The notes beneath the pieces are model-generated. The model was not told the origin of the DNA, made no database searches, and saw only the letters and a list, made by a program, of their open reading frames with translations. A program made the translations under genes and the position numbers. A stretch of DNA of 64,000 nucleotides from Escarpia spicata (lineage: Eukaryota; Annelida; Polychaeta; Sabellida; Siboglinidae): assembly GCA_963995525.1 (NCBI GenBank), contig OZ023214.1, positions 30,388,224-30,452,223 of the forward strand, given 5' to 3'. The stretch's first letter is position 1; every line of letters begins with the position of its first letter. This document shows, in pieces, positions 1 to 13,124 of this stretch.

Positions 1-209
1 GCAGGAAGAATAAATTAACAAGTGTCACATGTTATGTGTAAATGAGCGATTCATTGAAGTGCCGCTTAAGATTTACAAACATTGGGAAGATGATGAATAG
101 TATGCAAACACACGTATATACGCATGCACGCACGTATGCATCATTCGATATGTTTTGTGTAAACGGGGTTTTCTGTGACTCAACACTGAGGCCTATTTGC
201 TGTTGACAG

Positions 210-2017
210 GTGCCGTGACGTACTTGATATCTCCACCAGGGGATGAGTACTTTACCATCATTACCCAGCCTGACGGCATTGCCGGCCGGCTGACATCGAT
301 CAAACCGTTTGATCGGGAGACCTATCCTGGTGGTACCATCAGGTGGGTACCACACATTGTGAAATCTCATTAGCCGTTGTTTTATTGGCATATTATACAA
401 TTAAATCTGCCATTGCGGATACATGTCCATAACGATTACCTGTCTACAGTGGACACTTTTGAAAGTCCCGAATGACCAGTTTGCATTGTCCACTCCTTGT
501 CCATAGCTGTAATCTGTCCACAACGGACATATTGCACAGTGTCGCTATGGACAAGGTTTAATGCACTTTGGCTTGTTGAAAAATACAGCGGGCGCTCGTT
601 CTAAGGAACACGATCTAAGGGACTTGGTCAAACTGTTTCTAATTTATAATATCGACGTACAGAGGTAAATACAACCGATAAGGCCAGAACGGGGATTTCA
701 GAGTTGTTCCTTTTAAGTGGATGTTCCTTACATCAGGAGAACGTGTAGCGAGCATCCTATGTGTGTTGCCATTTAATAGGGTATTCAAGAACGTATCCTT
801 ATCAGTATGATACAAACGTACACAAATTCCCTGTTAACCTATATTTTAGACACACAAGTGAAGCCAAACAGTATCAAATATATTCATAAAATCTGATCTA
901 CGTATTACTTCTTGAAACAGAATAAGTCCTACGAACGTATTGTTTCTTCTTACAAATTTACTGTGCATATGTTTGAAATGTGTGTTACGATAACGAATTT
1001 TATCAACAAAAAGTGCGTTCAATCATCTATTTACAACATATGTTCACCACATTTTACCATTGGAACCTCTTCAATCTAGCATTAAAGCACAGATGAGTTG
1101 GACATTGTGAATATATGTTATGTTGTTACAGTACATCGCAAAGTGATACGTTGATATTTATCTGAATACCACACCATTGTGCCATAATGTTCTCATTTCC
1201 TTCAATGTTCTAACACATATATTGTCAAAATGTCAACTTCTCGTCGTTTGCAATTAAGAGCAAACAAGCACTGTTGTTGTTATTGTCTTACAACTGCAGT
1301 TTGTTTGACTTCAAGTTTCAAGATCAGCGCAGTCGATGGAGGCGGAAAGCCAAGTCGCAACTCGGCGACAGTAGAGTTCAAAATAGGTGAGTGACAAACA
1401 CTAACAGTCGGGGACACGCGACTTAAACATAAACCCATTTTTACATTACATTTTTATTGTGATGTAACACATCTTCTACGTTCTGGGATAAGCCTGTTTA
1501 GCTTTATACCCATAAAATATATTTGCACGGCTTAGATCATGTATATATACTTAACATTTGGTATAGTGTAACATTTTAAACAAATACACAATTTGGTTAG
1601 AGAGTTATTATATGCGGTATGTTGTTAAAGAACCTGCGCAGTCCTTTTCTTCTAGTTGCACGTATTTGTGAATTGTGTAAGAGCAGTTAACGTCTGGAAA
1701 ATTGCCTAAAATAGCAACGTAATTGTTGAATGACGCAACACGGGTTTTGTTTCTATGCATATACTTGTATGTAAAATGTACCTTGAATAAATCTTCACAC
1801 ACAACTGCCGGATGATGTATTTTTAAAGCGTGTTTATTCTGAGCAAAGGTTTCCGTTGACTAATATTCGCGTCCCACTACAATATCAGGAATGCCCTTGT
1901 TCAAGTTCAAACAAAACACAATTCGTACAATAGAATTCTGTGCAATCTATAGTAGGCATTATTCTATAGTTTATATAACATCCATAATTATTATATTTAT
2001 ATATAGATTATGTCGCT

Positions 2018-2081
<64 letters not shown>

Positions 2082-5000
2082 CACACACACATTGATGTCT
2101 GTCGTTTGCGTGCGGCTGCAGGGAACGTGAACGACATGCTGCCCGCGTTCACACACACCGAGTACGAGTTCGTCGTCAGGGCCGACGCAGACATCGGAGT
2201 GGCGGCCGGCAATGTGCTCGCCATTGAAGGGGATGCCGGTGAGTCGACGGGACCCCAATAACGCCCAATTGAACCAAGTTGGTCCGTGGTGAAACCATCG
2301 CCGTCATTAAAGGGGTGTTGTCTGTTTCTATGGTTTATTTTACATTAGTTAATATAATGTACATATGAGTAGAATAAATATGTTTTAGATATACTGCCCG
2401 CCAAATTGTGTTTAATCAGCCAGAAACAGTGTCCGCAATTTGATATATTCTTCAGCGAAAGGTAAACAAAGTTCAGATCGTAAACAACTCTGTTAGCAAT
2501 ATAATGGACGCCGATTTGCAAACCGTCGCTCTTTGATGTTCAACGCGGTCGCGATGTTCCCACGTTCTATGCAACTGCTTGGTAATAATTATCTCCGTGG
2601 CTGTTTCCGGGTAACGGAACAGACAATCTCCCTTTAATGGTACGATGTCTGTTCCTCGATTTTTGCATTAATTCGTATTTTATTCTTAATTCTACAATAC
2701 AAATATTATGTTGAAGGGATACGCTAAATTGCGTTTACTAAGCCAGTAACAATTGTAATTTTGTTTGCCCGCAAAATACCAACAAACATTTCTGCCGTGC
2801 TCAGAGCAGGCAGTAGGTGGTGTGCACAATAACACAATATGAAACAAAGTAAATTTCACAAACACTGTGATAAACACAATATTTACAACGATGTTATATA
2901 ACATATCTCTGTTGACGATCGACCACTTTCCATGGACGTCATCATGGTGATTGACAGGCGCTGACAGTCTTTGACTTGCGTATAAACATGCACACACCAT
3001 GCAGCATGTTTTAACTTCCTGAATGTTCCCAACTTCCCATTTTGACTAGAGTCGGACCTGGTCACACACAAGATGGCGACGAACGACACAGAGGTGGCTT
3101 CGTTGTTCTTCATCTGGACGGACAGGTAACGGTCAACGGCAAACTGACCGGCGGCAAGACTTATGAAATGTACGCAGAGGCGTGGGAATTCAAGGAAAGC
3201 CGAGATGTGAGTCACGTGATCGGTTATTACAGAAGAGGACAACGTACTATTGTCGGGCAGTTTAAAAGAAGGTTGTTTGTTCGTCTGTTATTGTAAAATC
3301 GTGTTATACAGTATCGATCTTATTAGCAATTGGACCTAGAGCCACCCCGTCACACGCGGCGCGTTGCCATGCAAACAAGCTGTTTCCTCCCAAAACAGTT
3401 AAATTAAAAATTGTTCATTAAAACACATTTCGGCGGTAAGTATGTTACCGTATGTGTATTAATAATGCAACATACTTACCGCCGAAATGTGTTTTAATGA
3501 AAAAAAATTAATTTAACTGTTTTGGGAGGAAACAGCTTGTATAACACGATTTTACGATAAAAAAGAAACGGACAACCTCAATTTAAATTTTGCGTTGGAT
3601 CACTTGTCTAACGTGATGTGTCTATCAATATATGTATGTTATTGAAACAAAGAACTGCGCTATTGCGTTAAAGCTAGGTCTTACACGAATGTCCAAAACA
3701 GGACAAAATATCTTCAAATGAGCATTGTTCCGTTTTTATGTTTGGATTTGTTGTATTCCATTATAATCAAGGGTTGTTGTAAGCGAAAATTCTCAGCCTG
3801 GTCGATCTTAGCCGTAAGCAATCGAAGTTTTACCAATCAGTATATATTGCATTCTCGCTATAAGGACTCTTGCTATAAGGAATATCGTCCTAAGAGGAAC
3901 AATTTTGAAATCCTCATCCTGCACTATGTTATATATCAACGGATATAAGGACCATCGGAAACGGAATACTTTGACTTAGTCCTGACATGTTCCCTAAAAT
4001 GACACTCCTTTTTACTGTTAAGAGATGCGGTTCACCGCCATGTTCTTTCAGCAATGCTCTGGTGCGTGTGGTGACGTTCGACCAAGTGGCGGTTCTGGTC
4101 GACTGGGAACTGTCCACCGATGGTCGTTACATGGGCGTCAGTGCCATATGGGAGTTTGAAAAGAACCTGGCCGCTACCTGCACACCATGCGAGCCGAAAG
4201 TGGTAGAGACAATAGAAAAAGACAAGTAAGTTGTTCCGTTCCGTCTTTTTTTTAACGTATCCACACGCCTGCCTGCTTGTTTTCGTTTCCTCCTGTGCCA
4301 AACAGTAATGATTTTGCTGTAAAATCAGACAAGGGTTTTCTGTGATGCTGCGCAAACTATATTTCTGTTATTTCTTTTGTGTTCACGTGCTTCTGAGCCT
4401 TGGTTCCAGGTGCACAAATGGTAATTATTGTGAAATATTGTAATCTATGTTACTTTCTTGTCCAAATAACGCTGCAAATTGGCTCAGCCTTAGATGTCGT
4501 CGCTCATTTCGGATACGCGATAAAAACGGACACTGGTTCTCTATTCAGAACGCCGAGAGGCGTCGAAACACAATATTTGATAATAACATCTGTTTTGTGT
4601 CCCAACAGACACTTGTTGTCTATTTAGTGTGCTGTATGTAATTACATAAATGTCTTGGACTAAAAACAATAGAGGTAGAAATAAGCCGTAACAATAACGA
4701 CCCCTCTAAGTCAAGGATTACTAGCAATTGTACGTTTCCTAGTGGCAACTGGATATTCCGGGTATACATTCGGACGTCAGGCGACAACAACACTTCCCCG
4801 ACATTCATGACGAAAGCAAAGATCCTCAACAACTGACGGCCGGAAGACGCCGACTGCGGCTGCGCGAGCGCTGGCGCCGTCTGGTAGCGTAGTAGTGGCA
4901 AACAATGAGAGCTACGAGGTCCACACGAACTGGTGGCTGGACGACATCGTTGGCAACGTCGTTCTAGCCCTGCTGTGCCTCGCTGCTTTCGGTCTCGTGA

Positions 5001-5996
5001 CCACGGCACTGGCAGTGTTTGTCGACTTCGTCTGGTTCAGCAGACGGCCAACGTGAGTAGGCCTATTTCATTCTGATTTGTGTGGACCGTGTGCGTGGTC
5101 TTGCAGGGAACATCTAAATTAGCAAAATGGCAAATGCTTTATCTTATGTTACATCGTTTGGTCTGTGCCGCCGTCTTGGCGAGTCTTCTTCACGCGTAAC
5201 GACCCTCTGCCGTTAACTTCCACTCTCGGCTGTTCATTTCTGCCCTTCCAAGGTCTCTCTTGACACTGTTTCTCCGCGTTAATTCTTCTGTTCCTCTTCT
5301 TCTTCTTGTACCATACTGTTCTGTTTCCCACGCCCCCTTTTTAATCTGTCATAACTTATTCTCTTTTGTGTCCTGCGCCATCTCAGTTTTCTCCCAAATA
5401 TTTCAGTGTTCTAGTGTTTGTTCATTTTAGATTTGTAGTCTTAATTTCCCCATCTTCCTTACAATCTAGTATCATTTTTTATGTGGCGAGGTTAAGTCAA
5501 CTGTAGCTGTGCTGTACCTGGCATTGATGATTTTACATATTCTATCAATATCTATGTCCCTCTAACATGACGAGATCATCAGATGGGGAAACTGTGTGGA
5601 CTCATCAGGAATGTCAGGCGAAATTTCATACTATTGTCTAACCGAATAAATCGACGAACGTGGGCCTAATAATGAACGTTGACGCAATTATAATTTAAGA
5701 TCAACTAAATTCTAAATGTGTACATCAGTTGAAAATGGTTGCGAACAACCAATATCTTGTTACTGTTTGATGGCTGTGCATTTGCGTTCACTCGACATTA
5801 CTCCACTTCACACAGTAATTGTGACAAATTATAGACAAACTCGCACAGTAAATGCAACGTGGTTGAATGTTTCTTGAGTTGGTGTTTGAATGAACTGCTC
5901 AGTTAAAGTTTAAAACATTTAAGACCTGTCTTATAAGAACAAGCAACAGAAATACTGTTATTTATTTTATTTTATTCCAGGTCGCGAATGTACTAA
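210..5996 (+). CDS. Cadherin-like transmembrane protein, 3' part of gene (5' end outside window)
   Basis: Exons joined in frame: 210-342, 1316-1386, 2122-2238, 3052-3206, 4023-4225, then a transmembrane exon ending at 5052 (start near 4822, uncertain) and 5981-5996 with stop TAA. Cadherin repeats are calcium-dependent adhesion domains on the cell surface. Visible marks are DRETYPGG (the DRE motif), AVDGGGKP (A-DGG-P, end of a repeat) and NVNDMLPAF (linker, usually D-NDN-P-F). Exon 3052-3206 continues the next repeat with YEMYAEAWEF. Exon 4023-4225 is cysteine-bearing (RCGSPPCSF, CTPCEPK) and looks membrane-proximal. The membrane exon has a hydrophobic stretch (GNVVLALLCLAAFGLVTTA) followed by FVWFSRR, and the last exon adds only TSRMY, so there is almost no cytoplasmic tail and no catenin-binding region. 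The join between 4225 and the membrane exon is unresolved; a very short exon at 4411 may lie there. The family is well supported; the orthologue is not known. Confidence 0.72.
2017..2091. repeat. (GCAC)n-(AC)n microsatellite
   Basis: A GCAC tract passes directly into an AC tract. It lies in the cadherin intron about 30 bp before the exon starting at 2122, so length change here could affect that acceptor's pyrimidine tract. Open frames across it are artefacts of the repeat. Confidence 0.95.
2304..2640. mobile_element. MITE-like element, family A, in cadherin intron
   Basis: The left end reads CATTAAAGGGGTG..GTCTGTTTC and the right end is its approximate reverse complement (GGAACAGACAATCTCCCTTTAATG). 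Inside at 2392 is the word ACTGCCCGCCAAATTGTG, shared with other copies in the window. There is no coding capacity. A second partial copy begins at the right end and continues to about 2760. Confidence 0.6.
3259..3597. mobile_element. Foldback (long inverted repeat) element in cadherin intron
   Basis: Two arms are near-perfect reverse complements. AAGCTGTTTCCTCCC and CATTTCGGCGGTAAG at 3378-3445 return inverted at 3465-3540, and GTAAAATCGTG at about 3292 returns inverted at 3543-3556. The left arm carries about 75 extra bases. No ORF. Related pieces sit near 22440 and 58330. Confidence 0.75.
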
Positions 5997-6457
5997 GACA
6001 TCCGCCCACGTCTACAGAAAAGATGAACAGAAGAAGAACACGCATTTACTGTGTGAAAGAAACATTAACTGGATTCTTAAGGACACCTTGTATTATAGCT
6101 AAAGTTCTATTATAGTTAAACTTGTTCGGTTGTCTTATATATGTATATATATATATATATATTGTTATCAATGTTCTGAATATATGTTCGTTCATTCAGT
6201 CATTCATTAATCACACTAGTCTGTAAAATAATGAACAAATTCAATATGAACTAATTCGTTTCGATAATTAGTTAAGCTCCGTGAAAATTAGTATATAACT
6301 AAAATCATAGATGAACAATACAACTATTGAATAACAACTAAGATATTCACCTAAACTCTGTAATGTTTGGTGATGTAGACAGATAATTACCACAATTTGT
6401 GACTACACTGATAACGGTGTCGATTTGTTATTACACCGAAAATACATACATGTACCT
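5997..6457. other. Gap between cadherin stop and lectin stop
   Basis: The two genes are tail-to-tail, so this holds both 3' untranslated regions. It is AT-rich, with a (TA)n run at about 6140-6162. No ORF or structured RNA was recognised. Confidence 0.6.
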
Positions 6458-7890
<1,433 letters not shown>

Positions 7891-8189
7891 GATTGTGCTT
7901 GTGATCACCTGTTGAACGTGTAGTAACGTCATGGCATTAAACAATAATTTGTTGTGTCGACACTGTGAGACGTTAATAGCCATCCCAGCACACATTACCC
8001 GAGATAGCCCAACATTTAACGTGACAATTCGAAGTATTTTACATACAAGCAATGAATCATCGAAACGTGCGTACGTGAGTACGTGCGTGTGTATGTAACT
8101 TGCTTAATGACACGCAACGACAAAATTCTGAAACCGATTCATGTCATCACAACAAAAGAATTGCCTACACCATAAGTGATTGTCAACAC

Positions 8190-8426
8190 CCTGTCGCTGA
8201 CAACAGTGTCCAGGATGAACGGTGCCTCCGCCATGAGGTAGGCAAGTACAGGAGCGACGGTGAGTGTGAAGAGGCCTTCCTGTGACTCTTTCAGTCGCAG
8301 GAAGGCCTGTTCCACTCGTCTGTCCAATTGAACGATATTTTCTTCTCTGTGAGAGTGCATAGAAGTCGGACTGTGTCGGAGAAACCCCTCACAAACGTCC
8401 GATAGTACGTGCAGAAACCCATAAAA
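8190..8426 (-). CDS. Orphan exon-like open frame, unknown protein
   Basis: 79 codons lie open between a possible acceptor (CTGTCCGCAG, intron to 8427) and a possible donor (GTGTTG at 8189). The peptide looks like a real protein segment: CEGFLRHSP, a charged helical stretch (NIVQLDRRVEQAFLRLKESQ) and a hydrophobic end (LTVAPVLAYLMAEAPFIL). I do not recognise the family. It lies upstream of the lectin on the same strand, but no partner exon was found, so it may be a lone exon of another gene or a relic. The intron before it has a (TA)n tract at about 8443-8470. Confidence 0.35.
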
Positions 8427-9330
8427 CTGCGGACAGCATATTATATATATATATAAATAAATATATATATATGTAAACATACATAAGGCCCGGATAAATG
8501 AAAGCGCGACAGTTGTAGCTGGTGCTAAATACATTCCCCTAGATACGCGCACGCGCAGAAACGTCACCCGGATATTATTTAACGCCCGGATAAATGTAAG
8601 CGCGACACCGTAACGAAATACACGTAAACACCTGATGTCAGTCTTGTCAAAAGTACATTCAACCTAACGCTGATCCTAACCTTCAACTTAACCCTAAGCC
8701 TACACCTAACCCACACACCAGACCAACCACAAAACAGCATTTGAACGTGGAGAAGTAACAGGAAGCTCTCCGTTGATTGTCGGTCGACTAATTGTTGTGT
8801 GTATCTGTATAATGTCGTGCTAGTATGCCTCGTTGCGGCTACATCTCAGTGTTTTTCTAAGCATTTGCCACTCACCAGGGGATTTATGTTGTTCCCTTGT
8901 TTCGTAGACGGAGCAGCACGCTCAATTTCTTTCCAGCAATAGTCTAGACAGAGCTCGAGCTTGCGTAAACTTCGTCAAGTGACAAGGAGGAAGTTGCATC
9001 GTCGGCAAGTCCCTTAGCTGGTAACCTGATCACTGGGCGGTGCCACTGCACAAGTAACGTAACTTTCGCCCATAAGGCTCTTATTTAATAAATACAAACA
9101 GCGAATTTCGTTACAACCATGTGATTACAATATTTATGCTTTTAGATACACATTTATTGAGTGATATGTGTAACCGGCAGGATTACTGACGAATTAGTTA
9201 ATTATGTACTTCCATTATTCCAAAACTCCAAGTACTCTTTTTGTTCTCATTACTTTTAATGTCTTAAGTCTGTAGACGCTGCCTGGGAAAGCCATTAGGT
9301 TCTCTTCCCAGAGAGAAGCTGGACAGAAAT
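8427..9330. other. Non-coding stretch with telomere-like text
   Basis: The block GCCCGGATAAATGAAAGCGC at about 8488 recurs as GCCCGGATAAATGTAAGCGC at about 8583. From about 8660 to 8725 the text is a degenerate CCTAAC series (CTAACCTTCAACTTAACCCTAA), like an interstitial telomere-type satellite. No gene was seen in the remainder. Confidence 0.55.
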
Positions 9331-9428
9331 CAATCAATCAATCAATCAATCAATCTTTATTTCAGACAAAAAAGCATACATGTAATATGCACTATGTCCA
9401 TAGTAAAAAAGTAAAAATAAAAAGTATA

Positions 9429-12227
9429 TTATAGTGTATATATTGCACTAATCCACTTCCTGCGCAATACAGAGGTCGTATAAACATCACTGTGTATAAT
9501 ACTCTCAACAATGTTGTTCGTCGATGCAGATATTCTGCTCATAAGACTGTACATGCATTTTCTAAATCTAGTATTGCAACAGTCCGTGTCAGAACTAACA
9601 AACATTAGGCTAGCACTACACCTCATAGATAGGCTGTGCATAATTCTAAATGCATTGTTATAGGAAACAATAAAGTGCTGCATAGCGGCTTTTCTATAAT
9701 TAGCCCATAAGGAACATAAATACACATTACTACAATAGGATGTGAACAGTTTGTTCTTCACCTTTACTGAACAAAAGTGAAAATTCCTGAGTAGAATATT
9801 GCTTCTGCCGTACAAACTCCTTTCTTTGGATTTCATATCCGTTTCATCCGACAGATCATTACAGATTATATGGCCAAGATATTTGTATGTCTTCGTTGTA
9901 TTCAGAACTGCATCACCAAGCTTAATAGCTACTTCAAAACCGGTTTGTCTTGTGTCAAAAAACATTAACTGCGACTTTACTCTGTTAAACAATATGTCGT
10001 TGTCACATCCATAATTGTATGATACATCTAGCAGTCTTTGCAACCCCTTAGCCGATGGAGCCAGTAGTACAATGTCATCAGCATACATGAGGTGATTAAC
10101 AGTTGTATCACCACAATAGCATCCGATGGGTAGTTTCATCAGTAGCAAACTCAAATCATTCATGTATAAATTAAATAAGAAAGGAGATAGCATACCCCCT
10201 TGTTTAACTCCATTAGTCACAGAGAAGAAGTTGGAAAATCCCGAACCCCATTTAACACACATAGCCTGATTACAGTACCACTGACATATCACTTTAATTA
10301 AATATTTAGACACTCCAAGCTTAAGTAGCTTCGTAAATAATGTTGTGTGATTCACCCTGTCAAATGCCTTGGAGGCATCAAGGAAGGCAACATACATGCA
10401 TGACCCATGATTAGTGTAATATCGAAGGAGCTCCTTCAACACAAATACACACATTTCTGTCCCATGTTTGGGTTTGAACCCAAATTGGTTACTTGTAGTT
10501 CGTAGATGACTTTGCATCCGATTATACAGTATTTTTTCCACTATTTTTGTGAATACATTAGACAGACATATCGGTCTATAGTTATCTCTGTCGCTGACAC
10601 GTTTATTTTTATCCTTAATAATGGGAACAATGACAGATTTTTGCATATTTCCCGGTACGTAACCGTGTGTAAGTATAGCCGACATCAATATAGCCAATAA
10701 AACTGACGGCTGTCGATCTGCCCACTTCATGTGCTCGCTAGTAATGCCGTCTAAACCAGGTGACTTATTGTAAGATAAATCTTTGATAATTTCACTAACT
10801 TCATTAACAGTCACCCTCATACCTTGGTCAAAGACAGCATGCTCCTGACACAGATCAGCAAGAAATTCCTTGCTGCAACTTCCTCTAACTACATTAAAAA
10901 TTTGACTGTAGTGTTCTTGCCACATTCCACTTATGTTCTGGCTGCCATGTACATCACCCACAGTGTTTGGTAATTTAACATTACTGTTTGTGGAGTTTTT
11001 GATTTCCCTCCAGAAATCTCTATCGTTTTTTCCACTCATTTTCTCAGCAATTTTATCCGCAATAATGGAATTCTTTTTGTTCTTGCAAACTCTAAGTGCA
11101 TGTTTGAATTTGGACCTAGCCTGCCGCATAACGTCATAAACAGCACCCGTTCTGGGTTTGCCAATGTCCTTCCACAAAAGATATGCATCTCTAGCTGCCA
11201 TGTGTAAATCCTCTACATGGTCGTTCCAGCCAGGTGTAAACGGTTTCCTCTTTCCAGATACTTGCTTTAACATTTGTTCACCTGATTTGGATAATGCAGT
11301 AATGATCTCATCATAAAATGTGTCGATGTCAGCAGTATGGCTATGATTATGACAGTTCGCGTTAGAACATTTAATCCCTTCAGGGAAGGCAATATTACAC
11401 AAACCCTCACACGTACATCTTGCATAGTATTCTATTTCACTGGATGAGAGATTATCCCACTGTATACGCTGATTTGATTCATTTATCGTACTACCCTCAT
11501 TTTCAGGCAGCTTACTGAGTGTAATTGTATATAACACTGGATGATGATCAGACAGAATACATGCATACATAACTTTTATATCAGTAATGCAGTATTTTGC
11601 ATCATAAGTACATATAATATGATCTAACCAAGAGGTAGTGCTCCACGCTGGACTTACATATGTATACGTATCTCCGGGGAGGTGCTCCACATCCACAATT
11701 ATGAGGCTATTGTCAGTGCAGTAGCTCTGTAGAATTTCACCAAACATAGTTTGTTTAGCAAGATTAGCATTGAAGTCCCCCACAACAGTAATACAGGTAC
11801 TATTGATACTGTCAATGAAAACATTAAGTTTAGCTAAACAGTCATTAAAGTTATCCCTATTTTCATAGCTTTCAAATGGTAAATATACATTGATAAGAAA
11901 GTATTCTTTCATACCATCACAGATTTTTATACAACATAGCCAGTCATAAACCGAATCAATCATTGATATACTGGAATCTAACGATTTTTTCCATAGAAAA
12001 CCTACTCCACCATAAGGACGACCTGTTATGACACCCCTAGTGGCATCCACAGGAGACACACCATGACCATAGAATTCTGGATGACAACTATTCAATAATA
12101 TGCATTCCTGTTTCAATAGCATCAACTCCTGTAAACACAGTATATCACACTTGTTGATAAGTTCGTGAAGATTTGGTTCAAAGCTCTTGAACCCATTACA
12201 GTTAAAACTTGCAAGTTGGATAGCCAT
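9429..12227 (-). CDS. LINE ORF2: endonuclease-reverse transcriptase, 932 aa
   Basis: The N-terminal third is an APE-type endonuclease, which nicks target DNA: ASFNCNGF at the start, LCLQELML, VVGDFNANL and a C-terminal LSDHHPV with the catalytic DH. The reverse transcriptase follows: NYRPICLSN, AFLDASKAFD, GVKQGGMLSPFLFNLY, the catalytic MYADDIVLL (YADD) and KYLGHI. The C-terminal part (WANYRKAAMQ, RRKWISAIYTL) is also found in invertebrate LINE proteins. No internal stop or frameshift is seen, and the length is normal for a complete ORF2. It starts three bases after the ORF1 stop, in the text TAAACAATG. Confidence 0.93.
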   Translation of the reverse strand: MAIQLASFNCNGFKSFEPNLHELINKCDILCLQELMLLKQECILLNSCHPEFYGHGVSPVDATRGVITGRPYGGVGFLWKKSLDSSISMIDSVYDWLCCIKICDGMKEYFLINVYLPFESYENRDNFNDCLAKLNVFIDSINSTCITVVGDFNANLAKQTMFGEILQSYCTDNSLIIVDVEHLPGDTYTYVSPAWSTTSWLDHIICTYDAKYCITDIKVMYACILSDHHPVLYTITLSKLPENEGSTINESNQRIQWDNLSSSEIEYYARCTCEGLCNIAFPEGIKCSNANCHNHSHTADIDTFYDEIITALSKSGEQMLKQVSGKRKPFTPGWNDHVEDLHMAARDAYLLWKDIGKPRTGAVYDVMRQARSKFKHALRVCKNKKNSIIADKIAEKMSGKNDRDFWREIKNSTNSNVKLPNTVGDVHGSQNISGMWQEHYSQIFNVVRGSCSKEFLADLCQEHAVFDQGMRVTVNEVSEIIKDLSYNKSPGLDGITSEHMKWADRQPSVLLAILMSAILTHGYVPGNMQKSVIVPIIKDKNKRVSDRDNYRPICLSNVFTKIVEKILYNRMQSHLRTTSNQFGFKPKHGTEMCVFVLKELLRYYTNHGSCMYVAFLDASKAFDRVNHTTLFTKLLKLGVSKYLIKVICQWYCNQAMCVKWGSGFSNFFSVTNGVKQGGMLSPFLFNLYMNDLSLLLMKLPIGCYCGDTTVNHLMYADDIVLLAPSAKGLQRLLDVSYNYGCDNDILFNRVKSQLMFFDTRQTGFEVAIKLGDAVLNTTKTYKYLGHIICNDLSDETDMKSKERSLYGRSNILLRNFHFCSVKVKNKLFTSYCSNVYLCSLWANYRKAAMQHFIVSYNNAFRIMHSLSMRCSASLMFVSSDTDCCNTRFRKCMYSLMSRISASTNNIVESIIHSDVYTTSVLRRKWISAIYTL

Positions 12228-12230
12228 TGT

Positions 12231-13124
12231 TTACGATTTGCGAAAGAAGAATTTCCTAATGTATACACCAGCAGGCCATCTTTGGGGGTCGTAGAAGTTA
12301 GAAGTGTTATCGCACATTGCTTCCACCTTAAAGGAGGCGTAGGTGTCATGTTTGGTTTCCAGCTGGGTGCATTTTGCTGTTACATTAAAAGTGCACTTTA
12401 TGTATTGTTCAAGCTCACTAGGTGACGTGCATGGATCCAACCTCGATACGAACATGGTCAGGAATCGACCGGGTCTTGCTTTCAACGTAGAGTCATTTCT
12501 GGTGCCAATCACGATACTGTGTTTGTTCCGAGCTGACCGTTTCTTCTTCTCCACCACCGTGAAGCCTTCATTCAGTTTGCTGACAGCTGTCGACGCTGCG
12601 ACAAGAAAGGAACCACTGGTCTTGCTCTCTTCAGCACCACATGGAGCATCACCAGTTACACCATTCATCGATGTGGTTACTGTCGCCCCTGCAGATGGCG
12701 CCTTAGGTGATAGGACCTTCTTCCTTCTGTGTGGGAGAGCCGGTTTCACGGCTTCATCAGTCGGCACTGGAGGCAAATCTACCACCAACGGCACTGGCTT
12801 TGTCACATTGGTGCTGCGGTTGGCCCACACAGACTGTGAGATGTTGCTTTGCTTACAAAGCTTGATCTCCTCTCTCATTGAGGACATTTCGGCACGCATT
12901 CCCTGAAACTCGTGTACCAGGAATGCAAAGTCAATGTTACACACATCTAGTGGTGGCAGGCGGGACAAGTCACCAGCCACAAACTTAGGTAGCATGCTGG
13001 ACTGCGGGACACATTTATGTAGTATGTGAAGGACAGACATAGCGATCCAGTGTTTTTTCACGAGGTTTCGTGTTTTAATAGGGAGAAAAAACACAAATGA
13101 AGATGTAAGGTGGGTGGATTGCAC
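12231..13124 (-). CDS. LINE ORF1 protein, 297 aa
   Basis: This is the open frame directly upstream of ORF2. It has a helical segment (EFQGMRAEMSSMREEIKLCK), a proline/lysine-rich linker (LPHRRKKVLSPK), a basic patch (EKKKRSARNKHS) and a C-terminal domain starting near GRFLTMFVSRLD and ending PAGVYIRKFFFRKS. ORF1 proteins bind the element RNA as a chaperone. No CCHC knuckle is visible. The start is uncertain: ATG codons at 13124 and about 28 residues later are both possible, and the N-terminus may be truncated. Confidence 0.75.
   Translation of the reverse strand: MQSTHLTSSFVFFLPIKTRNLVKKHWIAMSVLHILHKCVPQSSMLPKFVAGDLSRLPPLDVCNIDFAFLVHEFQGMRAEMSSMREEIKLCKQSNISQSVWANRSTNVTKPVPLVVDLPPVPTDEAVKPALPHRRKKVLSPKAPSAGATVTTSMNGVTGDAPCGAEESKTSGSFLVAASTAVSKLNEGFTVVEKKKRSARNKHSIVIGTRNDSTLKARPGRFLTMFVSRLDPCTSPSELEQYIKCTFNVTAKCTQLETKHDTYASFKVEAMCDNTSNFYDPQRWPAGVYIRKFFFRKS

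Noticed and set aside
12343..12906. 187-codon plus-strand ORF
   Set aside because: Antisense shadow of LINE ORF1, with no domain of its own.
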